From Clostridiales bacterium (GTDB lineage Bacteria; Bacillota; Clostridia; Saccharofermentanales; Saccharofermentanaceae), in assembly GCA_017550385.1 (NCBI GenBank), contig JAFZPJ010000036.1, positions 1 through 56,214 on the forward strand: a DNA stretch of 56,214 bases. Direction: 5' to 3'. The stretch's first letter is position 1, and every line of letters starts with the position of its first letter. This document shows, one piece after another, positions 24,057 to 33,290 of this stretch. A program made the translations under genes and the position numbers. The notes beneath the pieces are model-generated. The model worked only from the letters and a program-made list of their open reading frames with translations, was not told the origin of the DNA and made no database searches.

Positions 24057-26351
24057 ATGACGGTTAGCAGAAATGCTGGGAAGTTAGCAATCAAGTTTTT
24101 TTCTTTAATCCTCTGTATTATCCTGACAACAGGTATCTCATTATCACTTCTTAAACAGGATGTATCAGCAGACGGAACTGTAACGATTACTAGTGTTGAA
24201 TCTTGGCCTGATGGCGCAAATATTAATTTTAAGGTTTCCGGTTACAGTTCAGGAACTACAGTTTCTTTCGATATATCCTGTGGTCATTCGTGTGAGATCA
24301 ATGGTTATAATTTCGGCAACGGCGCCGGATCATGCAGCAAAGTTGATGATCAGGTCATATCCGTTAGTATCACAGGCTGGGGTAATGACCCGAACAATCA
24401 ATACCAAATTCAAGTTGTCGGCACTTGGAGTGACGATTTGACTGCAACTATCTCAAGTGTTTCCTCAAATGAACCGACACCCACACCAACTCCTAAGCCT
24501 ACTGCTACCCCGACACCTAAACCTACACCTAAGCCAACAGAGACCACTGCTGCTACTCAGGCTACACAGGCAACTACTCAAGCTACTGTAGCCCAGACTG
24601 CTGCCCCTGCACAGACTGCGGCAGACAATTCAGGCGGAGATGCAGCCCCCGCGGCCGCAGCAGGCGGAGATGCACCAGCACCTTCAGAAGCGACTGCAAC
24701 AACAGAGACTACTGCAACAGAAACGTCTGAGACAACTGATCCCACGGAGACAGCAGAAACCGATGACATGCTGACAGCAGGCGCGTCTCAGGAGACTGTA
24801 ATGTCCGTAGTCGGCGAGGTCAAAGACGGTGAGTCATACGACCAGACCGTTGTCCTTGACGAGACACACGAAGACGGTTCACCTGTAGTAATGGGGCTTA
24901 ACAGCACAACGCAGGAAGAACTGAGCGCAGAGAAATCAAAGAAGCAGATGATGACCGCTTCGTTCTGGATAGTTCTGCTCATCCTACTTGCAGGAGCTTC
25001 TTACGCAAGATACAGATACCTCAAGGAGAAGAAGGGCTATAAAGGATCGGAGATCGCCTTAAACTTCATTCCCGGTACTTCAGACCTTATCTATGCCATC
25101 GGCTATCACTTCAATCTTCCCGGCAAAGGCAAAGAGTCGGCTCCTGTTGAATCTTCTGAAGCACATGCATCCTTTAACACCGCTTCAGCGATGAAGGAAC
25201 TCAAGAAGATGGAGGCTGCTGATGCCAAGGCTGCATCTAAACCTTCAACGCCTTCCGTGCCTCACAAGAGACCTAAGGAATTGTCCGTTAACCACGCAGC
25301 AGCTGTAGCAGCTTCCAAGGCTGCACAGGAAGCCAACAAGGGCAAGGCAGCACCCGTTGCACCTAAGGCTGCTCCCGCAGCAACCAGACCGGCAGCAACA
25401 AAGCCCTCTGCTCCTTCCGTACCTCACAAGAGACCTAAGGAGTTATCCGTTAACCATGCAGCAGCTGTCGCAGCTGCAAAGACTGCACAGGAAGCACCAA
25501 AAGCAAAAGAGACACCCGCATTCGTCCCTGTATCCTCTGTAAAGACAGGATCTTCACTCGGAAGTGAATCTGCAGCCGCTGCCAGGGAGAGAGCAGAAGC
25601 GGCAAAAGAGCAATTAAGGATGCGGGCTGAAGCAAGAAGGAGTAAAATAGAAGAGGTTAAGAAAGAAGAGTTACAGCAGAGGCCTCCTGTCAAGAGACCT
25701 GCTTCCCTCTCCGTAAACCGTGCTGCAGCTACAGCAGCCTCAACTGCAAAAGAAAACACAGCAAGGAGTGAAGCCGACGTGGAGCCGACAAATTCACCAT
25801 TCAAACCATTAGACAGATCAGCAGAGAGAGCTATATATACAACACCTGGTCTCAGGCCGCGCAAATCAGCTGAAGACCATCAGAAGATGGCTGCAGGTGC
25901 TAACCAACTCGGCAAGGGTATAAGTGCCCAAAGACCTGAAGCCCCTTACGCTAAGGAAGGAAAGGCTCCGATGTGGGCTGCTCCCGGAACCGGAAGGTTC
26001 AATCCTTTCAAGCCTTCCGCAGAAGCCGAATCAGAACCCGCTCAGAAGCCTTCCGTTGATGAGAAGAAGACAGAAGAGACTGCGGCACATACAAGTATTG
26101 CAGACCAGACGACTCACAGATCCGCGTTCTTCGACAGAGCAGAGAAAGCAAGAGCATCTGCCCCTGCAAGCGAGAATAAAGGTCAGCTGCTCGGTGATAC
26201 GACAAGACCTGCCGGCAAAGGCAAGGCTCCGCACGCCCCTACGATGGGAATGAATCTGGAAGGTAAGTCCTCTTCCATTCTCAATAACGGAACGGCTCCG
26301 ACTGCAACCAAACCCTTACCGGGTTTCAAGCCTATTGGCGGAGATAAGTAA
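24057..26351 (+). CDS. Surface adhesin-like protein with one TM span and cytoplasmic repeats
   Basis: A 764-residue protein with an unusual plan. A signal peptide (about residues 1-38) is followed by a beta-rich domain (41-136) that resembles the N-terminal domain of the nearby GH5 cellulase and is probably carbohydrate-binding. A Pro/Thr linker (139-165), a Thr/Ala-rich stretch to about residue 245 and an acidic juxtamembrane part (246-297) come next. One membrane span (about 300-317) leads to a ~445-residue Ala/Lys/Pro-rich, low-complexity tail predicted to be cytoplasmic. The tail holds three related repeats with core KRPKELSVNHAAAVAA (about 396-430, 450-482; weaker at 542-562). No LPXTG or dockerin. 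A GGGGGG-rich ribosome site precedes the ATG. It could link cell surface binding to an intracellular partner; this is inference. Confidence 0.85.
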   Translation: MTVSRNAGKLAIKFFSLILCIILTTGISLSLLKQDVSADGTVTITSVESWPDGANINFKVSGYSSGTTVSFDISCGHSCEINGYNFGNGAGSCSKVDDQVISVSITGWGNDPNNQYQIQVVGTWSDDLTATISSVSSNEPTPTPTPKPTATPTPKPTPKPTETTAATQATQATTQATVAQTAAPAQTAADNSGGDAAPAAAAGGDAPAPSEATATTETTATETSETTDPTETAETDDMLTAGASQETVMSVVGEVKDGESYDQTVVLDETHEDGSPVVMGLNSTTQEELSAEKSKKQMMTASFWIVLLILLAGASYARYRYLKEKKGYKGSEIALNFIPGTSDLIYAIGYHFNLPGKGKESAPVESSEAHASFNTASAMKELKKMEAADAKAASKPSTPSVPHKRPKELSVNHAAAVAASKAAQEANKGKAAPVAPKAAPAATRPAATKPSAPSVPHKRPKELSVNHAAAVAAAKTAQEAPKAKETPAFVPVSSVKTGSSLGSESAAAARERAEAAKEQLRMRAEARRSKIEEVKKEELQQRPPVKRPASLSVNRAAATAASTAKENTARSEADVEPTNSPFKPLDRSAERAIYTTPGLRPRKSAEDHQKMAAGANQLGKGISAQRPEAPYAKEGKAPMWAAPGTGRFNPFKPSAEAESEPAQKPSVDEKKTEETAAHTSIADQTTHRSAFFDRAEKARASAPASENKGQLLGDTTRPAGKGKAPHAPTMGMNLEGKSSSILNNGTAPTATKPLPGFKPIGGDK
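25240..25500 (+). repeat. In-gene repeat coding KRPKELSVNHAAAVAA
   Basis: Two near-identical units (about 25240-25335 and 25402-25497, 162 bp apart) encode P-S-V-P-H-K-R-P-K-E-L-S-V-N-H followed by Ala/Val-rich helix. A divergent third unit is at 25680-25745. They lie in the predicted cytoplasmic tail. Confidence 0.85.
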
Positions 26352-26390
26352 TCCGGCAGTCTGAAGGGAAATCCTTAAGGAGGTATGCTC

Positions 26391-27272
26391 TTGAAGAATA
26401 TTGCAATCGTTACCGGTGCATCTTCCGGAATAGGCAGATCGTTTCTCAAGCTTATCATCAAGGAGCGCGGCATTTTCGGCGGCGTTCCTTTTGATGAAGT
26501 ATGGGCTATTGCAAGGAATTCCGATAAGCTCAATTCCGTCATAGATTCGTTGGAGGATGAACGCGTCCTCCCCGTAGTCTGTGATCTCTCCGATCCCTCG
26601 AATCTTGCCGAATTAGAAGAGCAGCTCGCTTCAGAGACGCCTCAGGTCGGACTTCTCGTCAACTGTGCCGGAATGGGCATTAAGGGAGCCGTTGAGGATC
26701 AGCCTGCCAAGGCGATCGAAGATACTGTGGATATCAACTGCACAGCACTGTCCAAGCTGACCAGGATATGCCTGCCCTATATGATCGAGAAGGACAGATT
26801 CTATTCCAAGGCCAACGGACCGAGGATCATCAACATCGCTTCTTCGGCAGGGTTCCTGCCTCAGCCCGGATTCGCAGCTTATGCCGCAAGCAAATCCTAT
26901 GTGATCAACTTCTCCAGAGCTCTTGCTTTTGAACTTGCCGACTACGGCATCTGTGTCACGACAGTCTGCCCGGGACCCGTCAACACCGAGTTCCAGAGCA
27001 AGGCGACCGGCGGCGCTTCAGCAGAGTTCACGGGCTTCAGACAGTATGTCGTTGCAGACCCTGACAAGCTTGCAGAGGCTTCTCTCAGGGCTTCAATACA
27101 GGGCCGCAGGATGCTCATATTCGGATTCTCGCAGAAGGCGCTTCACCTTGCATCCAAGATCGTTCCTACCGATCTTATACTTTATATCGAGAGCAGGCTC
27201 ATGCCTGTAGAGCACCCGCAAACAATTACTGATACAACAACTGCTGAAGAGCCCAAAGAGGAAGATACATGA
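26391..27272 (+). CDS. Short-chain dehydrogenase/reductase
   Basis: NAD(P)-dependent oxidoreductase of the classical SDR fold, 293 residues from the TTG. The cofactor motif TGASSGIG is at the N-terminus, NCAGMG follows near residue 90, and the catalytic Tyr/Lys are in YAASK with a serine in NIASSAG just before. The C-terminus has a hydrophobic stretch and a charged tail. A TTG at 26391 is seven bases after AAGGAGG; the ATG at 26385 is only one base from it and is less likely. It overlaps the next gene by 4 bp (ATGA). Substrate unknown; a lipid or sugar ketone is possible given the SCP2-like partner. Confidence 0.9.
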   Translation: MKNIAIVTGASSGIGRSFLKLIIKERGIFGGVPFDEVWAIARNSDKLNSVIDSLEDERVLPVVCDLSDPSNLAELEEQLASETPQVGLLVNCAGMGIKGAVEDQPAKAIEDTVDINCTALSKLTRICLPYMIEKDRFYSKANGPRIINIASSAGFLPQPGFAAYAASKSYVINFSRALAFELADYGICVTTVCPGPVNTEFQSKATGGASAEFTGFRQYVVADPDKLAEASLRASIQGRRMLIFGFSQKALHLASKIVPTDLILYIESRLMPVEHPQTITDTTTAEEPKEEDT

Positions 27273-27598
27273 AAGTAGAAGCTGAATTCGGAAGCATCTT
27301 CAAAGCTGTTAATGCAAGGGCTTCCAAGATAGATTTCTGGGGTGATATGGCTACGCAGATCACTCTCAAAGGCAACCTTGATAACCTTCCCATCTATGTT
27401 AAGTCTGAGGAGGGACGTGTTGAGGTCGCTCCCTATGAGTATTACGATGCTACCTTCTATATAGATGCAGATGCGGATGTTTTCGCTGCGGTCCTGTCCG
27501 GTACGAAGGATTTCTACGAAGGCCTGGCAGAAGGAAACATTACCGTCAACGGTAACACGGATGCCGCGCTCCTGTTTGCCAAAGCGTTTTTCGGATAA
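27269..27598 (+). CDS. SCP2-like lipid-binding protein, 109 aa
   Basis: A small soluble protein whose pattern (a short helix, then four beta-like strands and a hydrophobic C-terminal helix ending in GNTDAALLFAKAFFG) resembles the sterol carrier protein 2 fold. The DADVFAAVLSGTKDFYEGLAEGNITVNGNTDAAL segment is the usual 'G....A...g.i.v.G' SCP2 signature. It begins within an ATGA overlap with the SDR gene, so the two are one unit. Together they suggest a lipid or hydrophobic-ligand redox step. The homology is by pattern only. Confidence 0.7.
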   Translation: MKVEAEFGSIFKAVNARASKIDFWGDMATQITLKGNLDNLPIYVKSEEGRVEVAPYEYYDATFYIDADADVFAAVLSGTKDFYEGLAEGNITVNGNTDAALLFAKAFFG

Positions 27599-27650
27599 AT
27601 TAAAACAATAAATTTAACACGAACGTACCCTTTTGGATTGTCTGAGGGTA

Positions 27651-27656
27651 TATAAT
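27651..27656 (+). promoter_or_regulatory. -10 box directly upstream of the esterase-like gene
   Basis: TATAAT (27651-27656) is separated from the ATG at 27663 by six bases, so the RNA start would coincide with the ATG. No usable ribosome site is present (GAGGG is 14 bases away). No good -35 was found. Confidence 0.45.
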
Positions 27657-27662
27657 ACGTCT

Positions 27663-29243
27663 ATGGCTATAAAACTGAACGGTATTTTTAAGGACGGTCT
27701 GGTGTTCCAGTGGGGAGCCGAGTTCCGCATTTTCGGTACATGCGATAAGAACCGTACGATCAGATGTGACCTGATCAAAGACGGCAAGACAGTCCTTACA
27801 GGTGTAGCCGGTACCGAGGATGACGGAAGTTTCCTCGTTTGTGTGGATCCTGCCGATGAGCCGGGCGGTCCCTATGAACTCGCAGTATTTGAAGATGACC
27901 GTGAACAGATCCGCCTGAAGGACTGCTATGCCGGTGAAGTCTGGCTTGCTGCGGGACAGCGCAATATGGAATATCCCCTCGCCAGGACCGAATTTGCCAA
28001 GTATATCATCCCCAAGATCGGCAAGACTGAGATCCGCCTTTACGATGTTCCCAAGGCCGGGTTCCTTGATGAGGCCCAGGCTAAGGCCGAGGAAGAATCG
28101 CAGTGGGTTGAGATAACTTCGGAGAATGCTGGATGCATGAGCGGTTTGGCTTATTATTTTGCCCATTCCCTTGAAGTCAGGCTTGATTCCAAGATAGGCA
28201 TCATCACGTGCTGCTACGGCGCATCAACCATTGATTGCTGGCAGAGTATAGACAGTCTCAAGGAAACGAAGGAGGGCCTCCTCTATATCAAAGGATTTGA
28301 TGAGGCGGCAGCTTCCCTTACAGACAGCGAATTTGATTATTATCAAAAGGAATACGAGACGAATAAAAAAGTATATGACGATATGATCAATGCGTCTCTT
28401 CGATATGATCCTTATATGACATATCTTGAAGCCGACATGAAATTCGGTCCCGAACCGTGGCCGGCTCCGGTCGGTCCCCGTGCGGTAAGACGTCCGGGAT
28501 CTTTCTTTGAATGCATGATCCTCAGGATCGCCCCTTACACTTTGCGCGGAGTCATATTCTATCAGGGCGAAGCTGATGCGGCAGACGGCTATCAGAACGA
28601 GTACGGGCCGGTATTCAAGACCCTGATCCGGGAATGGAGAAGCGTCTTCTTTGATGACGAGCTGCCCTTCCTGTTCTGCCAGCTTCCCATGTACATCTCC
28701 AAAGACCGTAAATACATGGGTTATGACGATATGTCCTGGCCTGTTATCAGAGAACAGCAGCAGATCGTAGCCATTGATGTCCCGAATGTCTATATGGCTG
28801 TCATTGTCGACTGCGGTGAATTCAATAATCTTCACCCCGCAGACAAGAAGACACCCGGCGACAGGCTCGCGCTCCTTGCACAGAAATTCGTTTACGGCTT
28901 CGAGAACGTCGATGCCGTAGCTCCTTATATCATCGATGCCAGAAGAGGCGAAGGCGTGGAGATCACCTTCGGCGGCGACTACATGCTGCTGAATATAGCC
29001 ACCGATTACGGCGGTAATGATTCAGGCTTTGAGGTTGCCGGCGAGGACGGTGAGTTCTACCCTGCCGATGCGGCTGTGGATTTTGACGGCAAGACAGTAC
29101 TTCTGTCCTGTCCGGAAGTCGAATTCCCTGCCAAGGTCCGCTATGCTTATTTCTCATACGGACCTACTCCTCTTCACGCCCAGAACGGACTGACCGCAAC
29201 ACCTTTCCAGGTAACGCTGGATAAAGACTTAGGAATGGAATGA
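27663..29243 (+). CDS. Sialate O-acetylesterase-like SGNH protein lacking the catalytic serine
   Basis: The 526-residue product follows the sialate O-acetylesterase (SASA) layout: an N-terminal beta-sandwich, VWLAAGQRNMEYPLAR near residue 100, GVIFYQGEADA near residue 305, and NLHPADKKTPGDRLAL, which supplies the catalytic His. In family members the first block is GQSNM, where Ser is the nucleophile; here codon CGC at 27960 makes it Arg100. The other blocks are intact. It is thus either an inactive binding protein, a changed chemistry or, less likely, a mis-sequenced base. No signal peptide is seen, so it would act in the cytoplasm. The start is the ATG seven bases after a TATAAT. Confidence 0.82.
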   Translation: MAIKLNGIFKDGLVFQWGAEFRIFGTCDKNRTIRCDLIKDGKTVLTGVAGTEDDGSFLVCVDPADEPGGPYELAVFEDDREQIRLKDCYAGEVWLAAGQRNMEYPLARTEFAKYIIPKIGKTEIRLYDVPKAGFLDEAQAKAEEESQWVEITSENAGCMSGLAYYFAHSLEVRLDSKIGIITCCYGASTIDCWQSIDSLKETKEGLLYIKGFDEAAASLTDSEFDYYQKEYETNKKVYDDMINASLRYDPYMTYLEADMKFGPEPWPAPVGPRAVRRPGSFFECMILRIAPYTLRGVIFYQGEADAADGYQNEYGPVFKTLIREWRSVFFDDELPFLFCQLPMYISKDRKYMGYDDMSWPVIREQQQIVAIDVPNVYMAVIVDCGEFNNLHPADKKTPGDRLALLAQKFVYGFENVDAVAPYIIDARRGEGVEITFGGDYMLLNIATDYGGNDSGFEVAGEDGEFYPADAAVDFDGKTVLLSCPEVEFPAKVRYAYFSYGPTPLHAQNGLTATPFQVTLDKDLGME

Positions 29244-29247
29244 TCTT

Positions 29248-29688
29248 ATGAATATAGCTTTCTTTATGCGTCCCAAGCAGGATGTAACATTTGTATACAG
29301 CAACTTCACTGTCCGTCAGACTCTCGAGAAGATGCATCAGAGTAAGTTCACGGCGATCCCCGTGCTCGAGCATGACGGCACCTATGTCGGCACGGTCAGC
29401 GAAGGCGACCTTCTCTGGTTCATAGTTAAGGGTGAGGGCGGTGAGCCTCACACGATGGCCATCGAGAACCTTGAGGATTTTGTCCTCACGGATATGTTTC
29501 CGCTCGCCACGAAGAATCCGCCTTGCCAAATAGGTTCTTCCATTGACGATCTCATTCTCCGTGCGATGGAGACAAACTTCGTTCCGATCGTTGATGACCG
29601 CGACAAGTTCATAGGCATCGTCACCCGCCGTTCGATCATTAAGCACTTCTACGACAAGAACATCTTCCCCGACAGTGGCAGCCTCTGA
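29248..29688 (+). CDS. CBS domain protein
   Basis: A 146-residue cytoplasmic protein made of a pair of CBS motifs (about residues 18-70 and 88-140), for example KFTAIPVLEHDGTYVGTVSEGDLLWFI and NFVPIVDDRDKFIGIVTRRSIIKHF. Such stand-alone modules bind AMP, ATP or S-adenosylmethionine and regulate partner enzymes. It follows the esterase-like gene by 4 bp, so the two share a transcript. Its partner is not obvious. It ends 49 bp before a tRNA-Thr gene that has its own promoter. Confidence 0.9.
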   Translation: MNIAFFMRPKQDVTFVYSNFTVRQTLEKMHQSKFTAIPVLEHDGTYVGTVSEGDLLWFIVKGEGGEPHTMAIENLEDFVLTDMFPLATKNPPCQIGSSIDDLILRAMETNFVPIVDDRDKFIGIVTRRSIIKHFYDKNIFPDSGSL

Positions 29689-29693
29689 TAATA

Positions 29694-29722
29694 TTGTCAA
29701 CGTGAAGTGTCTGTGATATACT
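29694..29722 (+). promoter_or_regulatory. Promoter of tRNA-Thr
   Basis: TTGTCA (29694-29699), 17-bp spacer, TATACT (29717-29722). Expected RNA start ~29729, nine bases before the tRNA. A near-consensus sigma-70 promoter. Confidence 0.8.
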
Positions 29723-29737
29723 TCAACAGTTGTTTTT

Positions 29738-29813
29738 GCCCCCATAGCTCAGTCGGTAGAGCGCATCCATGGTAAGGATGAGGTCTCCAGTTCAAACCTG
29801 GATGGGGGCTCCA
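29738..29813 (+). tRNA. tRNA-Thr (anticodon GGT)
   Basis: A 76-nt cloverleaf: acceptor GCCCCCA/TGGGGGC, D-arm with AGCTCAGTCGGTAGAGC, anticodon stem CATCC/GGATG with loop ATGGTAA giving GGT, T-arm with TTCAAAC, and an encoded CCA. Confidence 0.97.
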
Positions 29814-29820
29814 GAATAAC

Positions 29821-29854
29821 AAAAGGCGGTCTTCAATAGACCGCCTTGTTTTTT
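29821..29854. terminator. Bidirectional terminator after tRNA-Thr
   Basis: A perfect 9-bp stem AAGGCGGTC/GACCGCCTT (29823-29831, 29839-29847), loop of seven, followed by GTTTTTT on the plus strand and by a T-rich tail on the minus strand. It serves the tRNA and the converging membrane-protein gene. Confidence 0.88.
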
Positions 29855-29873
29855 GTTAAACTGTCCGGACGAC

Positions 29874-30662
29874 TTATTCTTCCGTATTCTCCTTTGCAGG
29901 TGCGAATCCCTTTGCAGGCTCTGTTGCCGTAGGCAAAGGTTCTTCTTCCTGAAGTATCTTCGGGGTCTCGTCAGGAACCTCGGCCGGTCTCTCCGGAACA
30001 GAATTGGCAACACTGGAACCGATCACGGGTCTGATCGCATCCTTAACATAGGATTCATCGGAACTCTCCTGAGGCTCGTTGGCGCGGGAAGACGTAGGGG
30101 GCTTAAGCTCTGTGGGCTTGATCTTTGCAGGAGCGGCAGAGTCGGTCACGATGGCAGGTGTAGTTGCTTCCTCTCCGACTTCATCGGAATTCAGTTCCGT
30201 CTTCTGCTGCTGGCGGGCGCTCGCCGTATTTGAATATACGGGTCTGATGGGAGCCGTGTTTGATTTCTGCAGATAGCCGTTTACTACCATATGGTCAGCA
30301 TACTTCTGCATCGCAAGTTCTCTCTCGGTAGGCTGATGCTTCTTCCTGGACTTCATCACCTTCCCGAAAACTTCCTGTTGCTGCTGAACATTCTCGGCGT
30401 CTTTTACCTTTATGCCCGTATCTCTTTCCACGGGCTTCTCTTCCACCACTTCACCGCTGTTCACACGGTCTCTGTGGGTTACGCCCTTTATTACCTGCTC
30501 CTTACGCTTAAGATCGCCAAGGGATTCACGGTACTCTTCTCTTTTCTTCTCGCGGGCCTTTGATATTTTGAAACATATGACCGCTAATATAAAAACCAGA
30601 ACAGAGCCGATGATGATCCACCCTCCGACAACTCCGACTGTCTTAAAAAACCAATCAATCAT
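29874..30662 (-). CDS. Single-pass membrane protein with long disordered tail
   Basis: A 262-residue protein I do not recognise. One N-terminal membrane span (about residues 12-33) is followed by a basic, probably cytoplasmic helix ([22 protein letters not shown]) and then a long Pro/Glu/Ser/Thr-rich region of low complexity. It overlaps the end of the GH5 gene by 8 bp, so it is made with the cellulase. A similar topology (one span plus a low-complexity cytoplasmic tail) occurs in the 764-aa protein. It could be a scaffolding or trafficking partner; that is a guess. Confidence 0.7.
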   Translation of the reverse strand: MIDWFFKTVGVVGGWIIIGSVLVFILAVICFKISKAREKKREEYRESLGDLKRKEQVIKGVTHRDRVNSGEVVEEKPVERDTGIKVKDAENVQQQQEVFGKVMKSRKKHQPTERELAMQKYADHMVVNGYLQKSNTAPIRPVYSNTASARQQQKTELNSDEVGEEATTPAIVTDSAAPAKIKPTELKPPTSSRANEPQESSDESYVKDAIRPVIGSSVANSVPERPAEVPDETPKILQEEEPLPTATEPAKGFAPAKENTEE

Positions 30663-32664
30663 CTGACTTCACCCCTCGTTTGTCTGTATCATCTATATTA
30701 TTACTCGATTTTCGCTTTTTTTGAATAACTCCGAACACGATTATGACGATCGCCGCGAGCAGACCCGTGCCGGTAAGCGCAACGGCTCCGACGATAAAAC
30801 CGTTTGGCGCAGCTGCAGGCTGTTCTTCTGTGGCAGCCTGACCCTGTTGGACACCGGTAACAACTGCCTCCGGCGTTACCTCGGCTTCAGATGCCGCCTC
30901 GCTTACCGCAGAAGTCTCTGCCGGAGTTGCTGCGGGTATGACCTCTTTGCCTGAATACTCAGACAGTGATATGCCGTTTGCTCCCAGCGGCACTTCATGA
31001 TCCAGACTGATGAACTGTCCGTCCTCGTTCTGCCAGAGGACCTCCTTGACGAAGTTGTACTTCTCTTCATCCCAGGTCGTGAAATCATCCAGGACCAATC
31101 CTCCGGTATCACCCGAGTTAGCATTATAACACCAGAATGTGAAATGTATATTCTTTTCTGCTATAAGCTGCCTCAGATATGTCATCCACTCCTCGTTGGG
31201 GCCTCCGTCCATGAAGCCGCCCCACTCGCCGATGAGGATAGGCGCGATGTTCTCTTCCTCTATGTAGAGCCAATAATCGTACCAGGCATCCTTATAGAGA
31301 GAGTCGAACGTAAATCCGCCTTCGAACCAGGGCTGCTCATAGACGAGCGGACCATAGTCGTGCGGAGAATAGACTATCTGCTTATTGCGTTCTTCCGAAC
31401 CAAAGTCGATGGGGTAATCCTTTACCGCCATCAGATTGCCGCCCCACCATGTGTTGTAATAATCATCATCATTCGTCGACGTAAAATCATTTGCCACAGG
31501 GTCGATCGGGTATATCTGTATTCCTTCTATGACGATCAGGACATTCGGGTTCACATCGAGGATGGCGTTACCCGCTTGTTCTGCGACCATCTTCCAGTTG
31601 TTGTCTTTCGTGGAGTTGTTCCATATCGCGAACTCGGTCTCCGATGCCTTGCCGTGCGGCTCGTTCTTCAGGTCGTATGCAATGATGGTGTCGTTATTCT
31701 TGTACCTCTCGGCAATCCAAGACAGAGCCTCGATGAAGTCTTCCGTCGTCATGTCTTCTCTGTACCACAGAGGATAGTTATGTCCTGAAGCATCCGTCTT
31801 AACGGTATGTATGTCTATCATGACCTTGATGCCGTTGGCCTCGCAGAGCTGAAGCACATAGTCGAATATCTCGAGCGAGTTCATTGAATTAAGCTCTGAA
31901 TTATATGCCTGGTTGTAGTTTGCCTGCGGGTATTCGCCGTTCTCCCACTGCAGCAGGAGCTCGGCAGACATAGGGATCCTCAGGAGGTTGAAGCCGTGAT
32001 CAGCTATACCCTCTATCGATTCCTTCAGATTGCAGTTCCACACGCCGTCGAAAAGGTTCGTTCCGGTATTGTACCCGAACCAGTTCACGCCGGTAAGCCA
32101 CACCTCTGTTCCGTTCATGTCGACTATCTTAGCGCCGTCCGTCGTAAGCCAGTCGTCACCTGCAACGCCGGCGGTATTCTCAGCCGGACCGGAGATGGTG
32201 ACGCTGACATTTGAAGTGGCTCCGCCGGACTGCGTTCCGGACTGCTGCGCTGCCGTTGTAGCCGCAGTCTCGGTAACCGAACCGCTCTCCCCGTCACCCG
32301 ATACCGAGATGAGACTTGCGGAATTTACATCGGAACCCGTGACCTGGATGCCGACCTTGCTGTTGAATCCCCAGCTGTTAGGGCCGCTTGCAGAGACTGT
32401 CGCCGTGACCTGATTGCCGCTTATGGTGTATGTATCGAATCCCCATCCCGTTGCCGAATCGATGCTTCCCGAGAATTCGGCTACGACCGTGATGGCCGCA
32501 TAACCGTCACAGCCCGAGAGCTGCACCTCGATCTGGCCTCCGCTGCCCCAGCAGTTGGTCGTCGCCGAACCTGAAGGCGCAGCAAGGACCTGTGCAGGGA
32601 TCGCTAAGACCACGAACACTAAAGTAATGACCGCAGAGATCGTCTTTCGGTAAAACTTGCTCAT
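30655..32664 (-). CDS. Membrane-anchored GH5 cellulase
   Basis: A 669-residue beta-1,4-glucanase (endoglucanase-type glycoside hydrolase family 5). The signal peptide (1-28) is followed by a ~100-residue beta-rich domain (about 30-125; [36 protein letters not shown]), probably carbohydrate-binding and similar to the N-terminus of the 764-aa protein. After a short Gly/Ser/Thr linker comes the (beta/alpha)8 barrel (about 170-550). The acid/base Glu335 is in DLKNEPHG and the nucleophile Glu480 in LIGEWGG. A Glu/Ala/Thr linker leads to a single membrane span (622-646) and a basic C-terminal tail, with no LPXTG motif or dockerin. It lies 18 bp after the dCMP deaminase and overlaps the next gene by 8 bp. 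Confidence 0.95.
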   Translation of the reverse strand: MSKFYRKTISAVITLVFVVLAIPAQVLAAPSGSATTNCWGSGGQIEVQLSGCDGYAAITVVAEFSGSIDSATGWGFDTYTISGNQVTATVSASGPNSWGFNSKVGIQVTGSDVNSASLISVSGDGESGSVTETAATTAAQQSGTQSGGATSNVSVTISGPAENTAGVAGDDWLTTDGAKIVDMNGTEVWLTGVNWFGYNTGTNLFDGVWNCNLKESIEGIADHGFNLLRIPMSAELLLQWENGEYPQANYNQAYNSELNSMNSLEIFDYVLQLCEANGIKVMIDIHTVKTDASGHNYPLWYREDMTTEDFIEALSWIAERYKNNDTIIAYDLKNEPHGKASETEFAIWNNSTKDNNWKMVAEQAGNAILDVNPNVLIVIEGIQIYPIDPVANDFTSTNDDDYYNTWWGGNLMAVKDYPIDFGSEERNKQIVYSPHDYGPLVYEQPWFEGGFTFDSLYKDAWYDYWLYIEEENIAPILIGEWGGFMDGGPNEEWMTYLRQLIAEKNIHFTFWCYNANSGDTGGLVLDDFTTWDEEKYNFVKEVLWQNEDGQFISLDHEVPLGANGISLSEYSGKEVIPAATPAETSAVSEAASEAEVTPEAVVTGVQQGQAATEEQPAAAPNGFIVGAVALTGTGLLAAIVIIVFGVIQKKRKSSNNIDDTDKRGVKSDD

Positions 32665-32682
32665 ATTAATGCTGTCCGGAGA

Positions 32683-33168
32683 TTACAGAGTAATCGTTAT
32701 CTCTCTTCCTGAAGGCTCGTATCTCTCGTACTTGACACCCGCGCTGTCGAGCATCCTTCTTGCCGCCTCGGCAGTCTCTGTCTCGTGATACTTGTCATCC
32801 ATATAGACGACCTTGCCTATCCTCTTCTGTATAAGAGCTTTGGTACACTCATTGCAGGGGAAGAGCGTGACATATACGGTAGAACCTTCAAGGTTGGCCG
32901 TCTTGGAATTAAGGATCGCATTGAGCTCGGCATGGGTTACGAACGCATACTTCGTATCGAGGGTGCCGCCCGATCTGTCCCAGGGAAACTCGTCGTCAGA
33001 GCATCCGAGAGGCATGCCGTTATATCCTACGGAAACGATGTAATTGTCCTTATCGACGATGCAGGCTCCGACCTGCGTATTGGGGTCCTTGGACCTCTTG
33101 GAAGCCAGCGTGGCCACGCCCATAAAATACTCGTTCCACGAGATATAATCAGCTCTTTTCATGTTCAT
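32683..33168 (-). CDS. dCMP deaminase family protein
   Basis: Zinc-dependent deaminase that converts dCMP to dUMP for dTTP synthesis, 161 residues. The zinc-binding HAE motif (THAELNAI, with the catalytic Glu) and the PCxxC motif (FPCNECTKAL) are both present. The family's SKDPNTQVGACIVD and GYNGMPLG segments are also visible. The ATG at 33168 is favoured because a GGGGTGAG site lies before it; an upstream in-frame codon would add eight residues. It is the first gene of an operon with the GH5 cellulase, an unlikely partner functionally, so the operon may be an accident of gene order. Confidence 0.93.
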   Translation of the reverse strand: MNMKRADYISWNEYFMGVATLASKRSKDPNTQVGACIVDKDNYIVSVGYNGMPLGCSDDEFPWDRSGGTLDTKYAFVTHAELNAILNSKTANLEGSTVYVTLFPCNECTKALIQKRIGKVVYMDDKYHETETAEAARRMLDSAGVKYERYEPSGREITITL

Positions 33169-33206
33169 TGGAAACTCACCCCTTCGGCACAATATCTGGT
33201 CCTTGT

Positions 33207-33235
33207 ATTTTAACTTATCGGCAGGGCTGTATCAA
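33207..33235 (-). promoter_or_regulatory. Promoter of the dCMP deaminase-GH5 operon
   Basis: On the minus strand TTGATA (33235-33230), a 17-bp spacer and TAAAAT (33212-33207). The -35 overlaps the T-tract of the ddl terminator. Confidence 0.65.
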
Positions 33236-33259
33236 CAAAACGCACCCTGCGAGGGTGCG
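33234..33259 (-). terminator. Terminator of ddl
   Basis: CGCACCC/GGGTGCG stem (33241-33259, short loop) followed on the minus strand by TTTTGTT. It ends the ddl transcript immediately before the next promoter. Confidence 0.75.
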
Positions 33260-33290
33260 CTTCTGATTGTCAGTTAATATGGCTCTTCTA

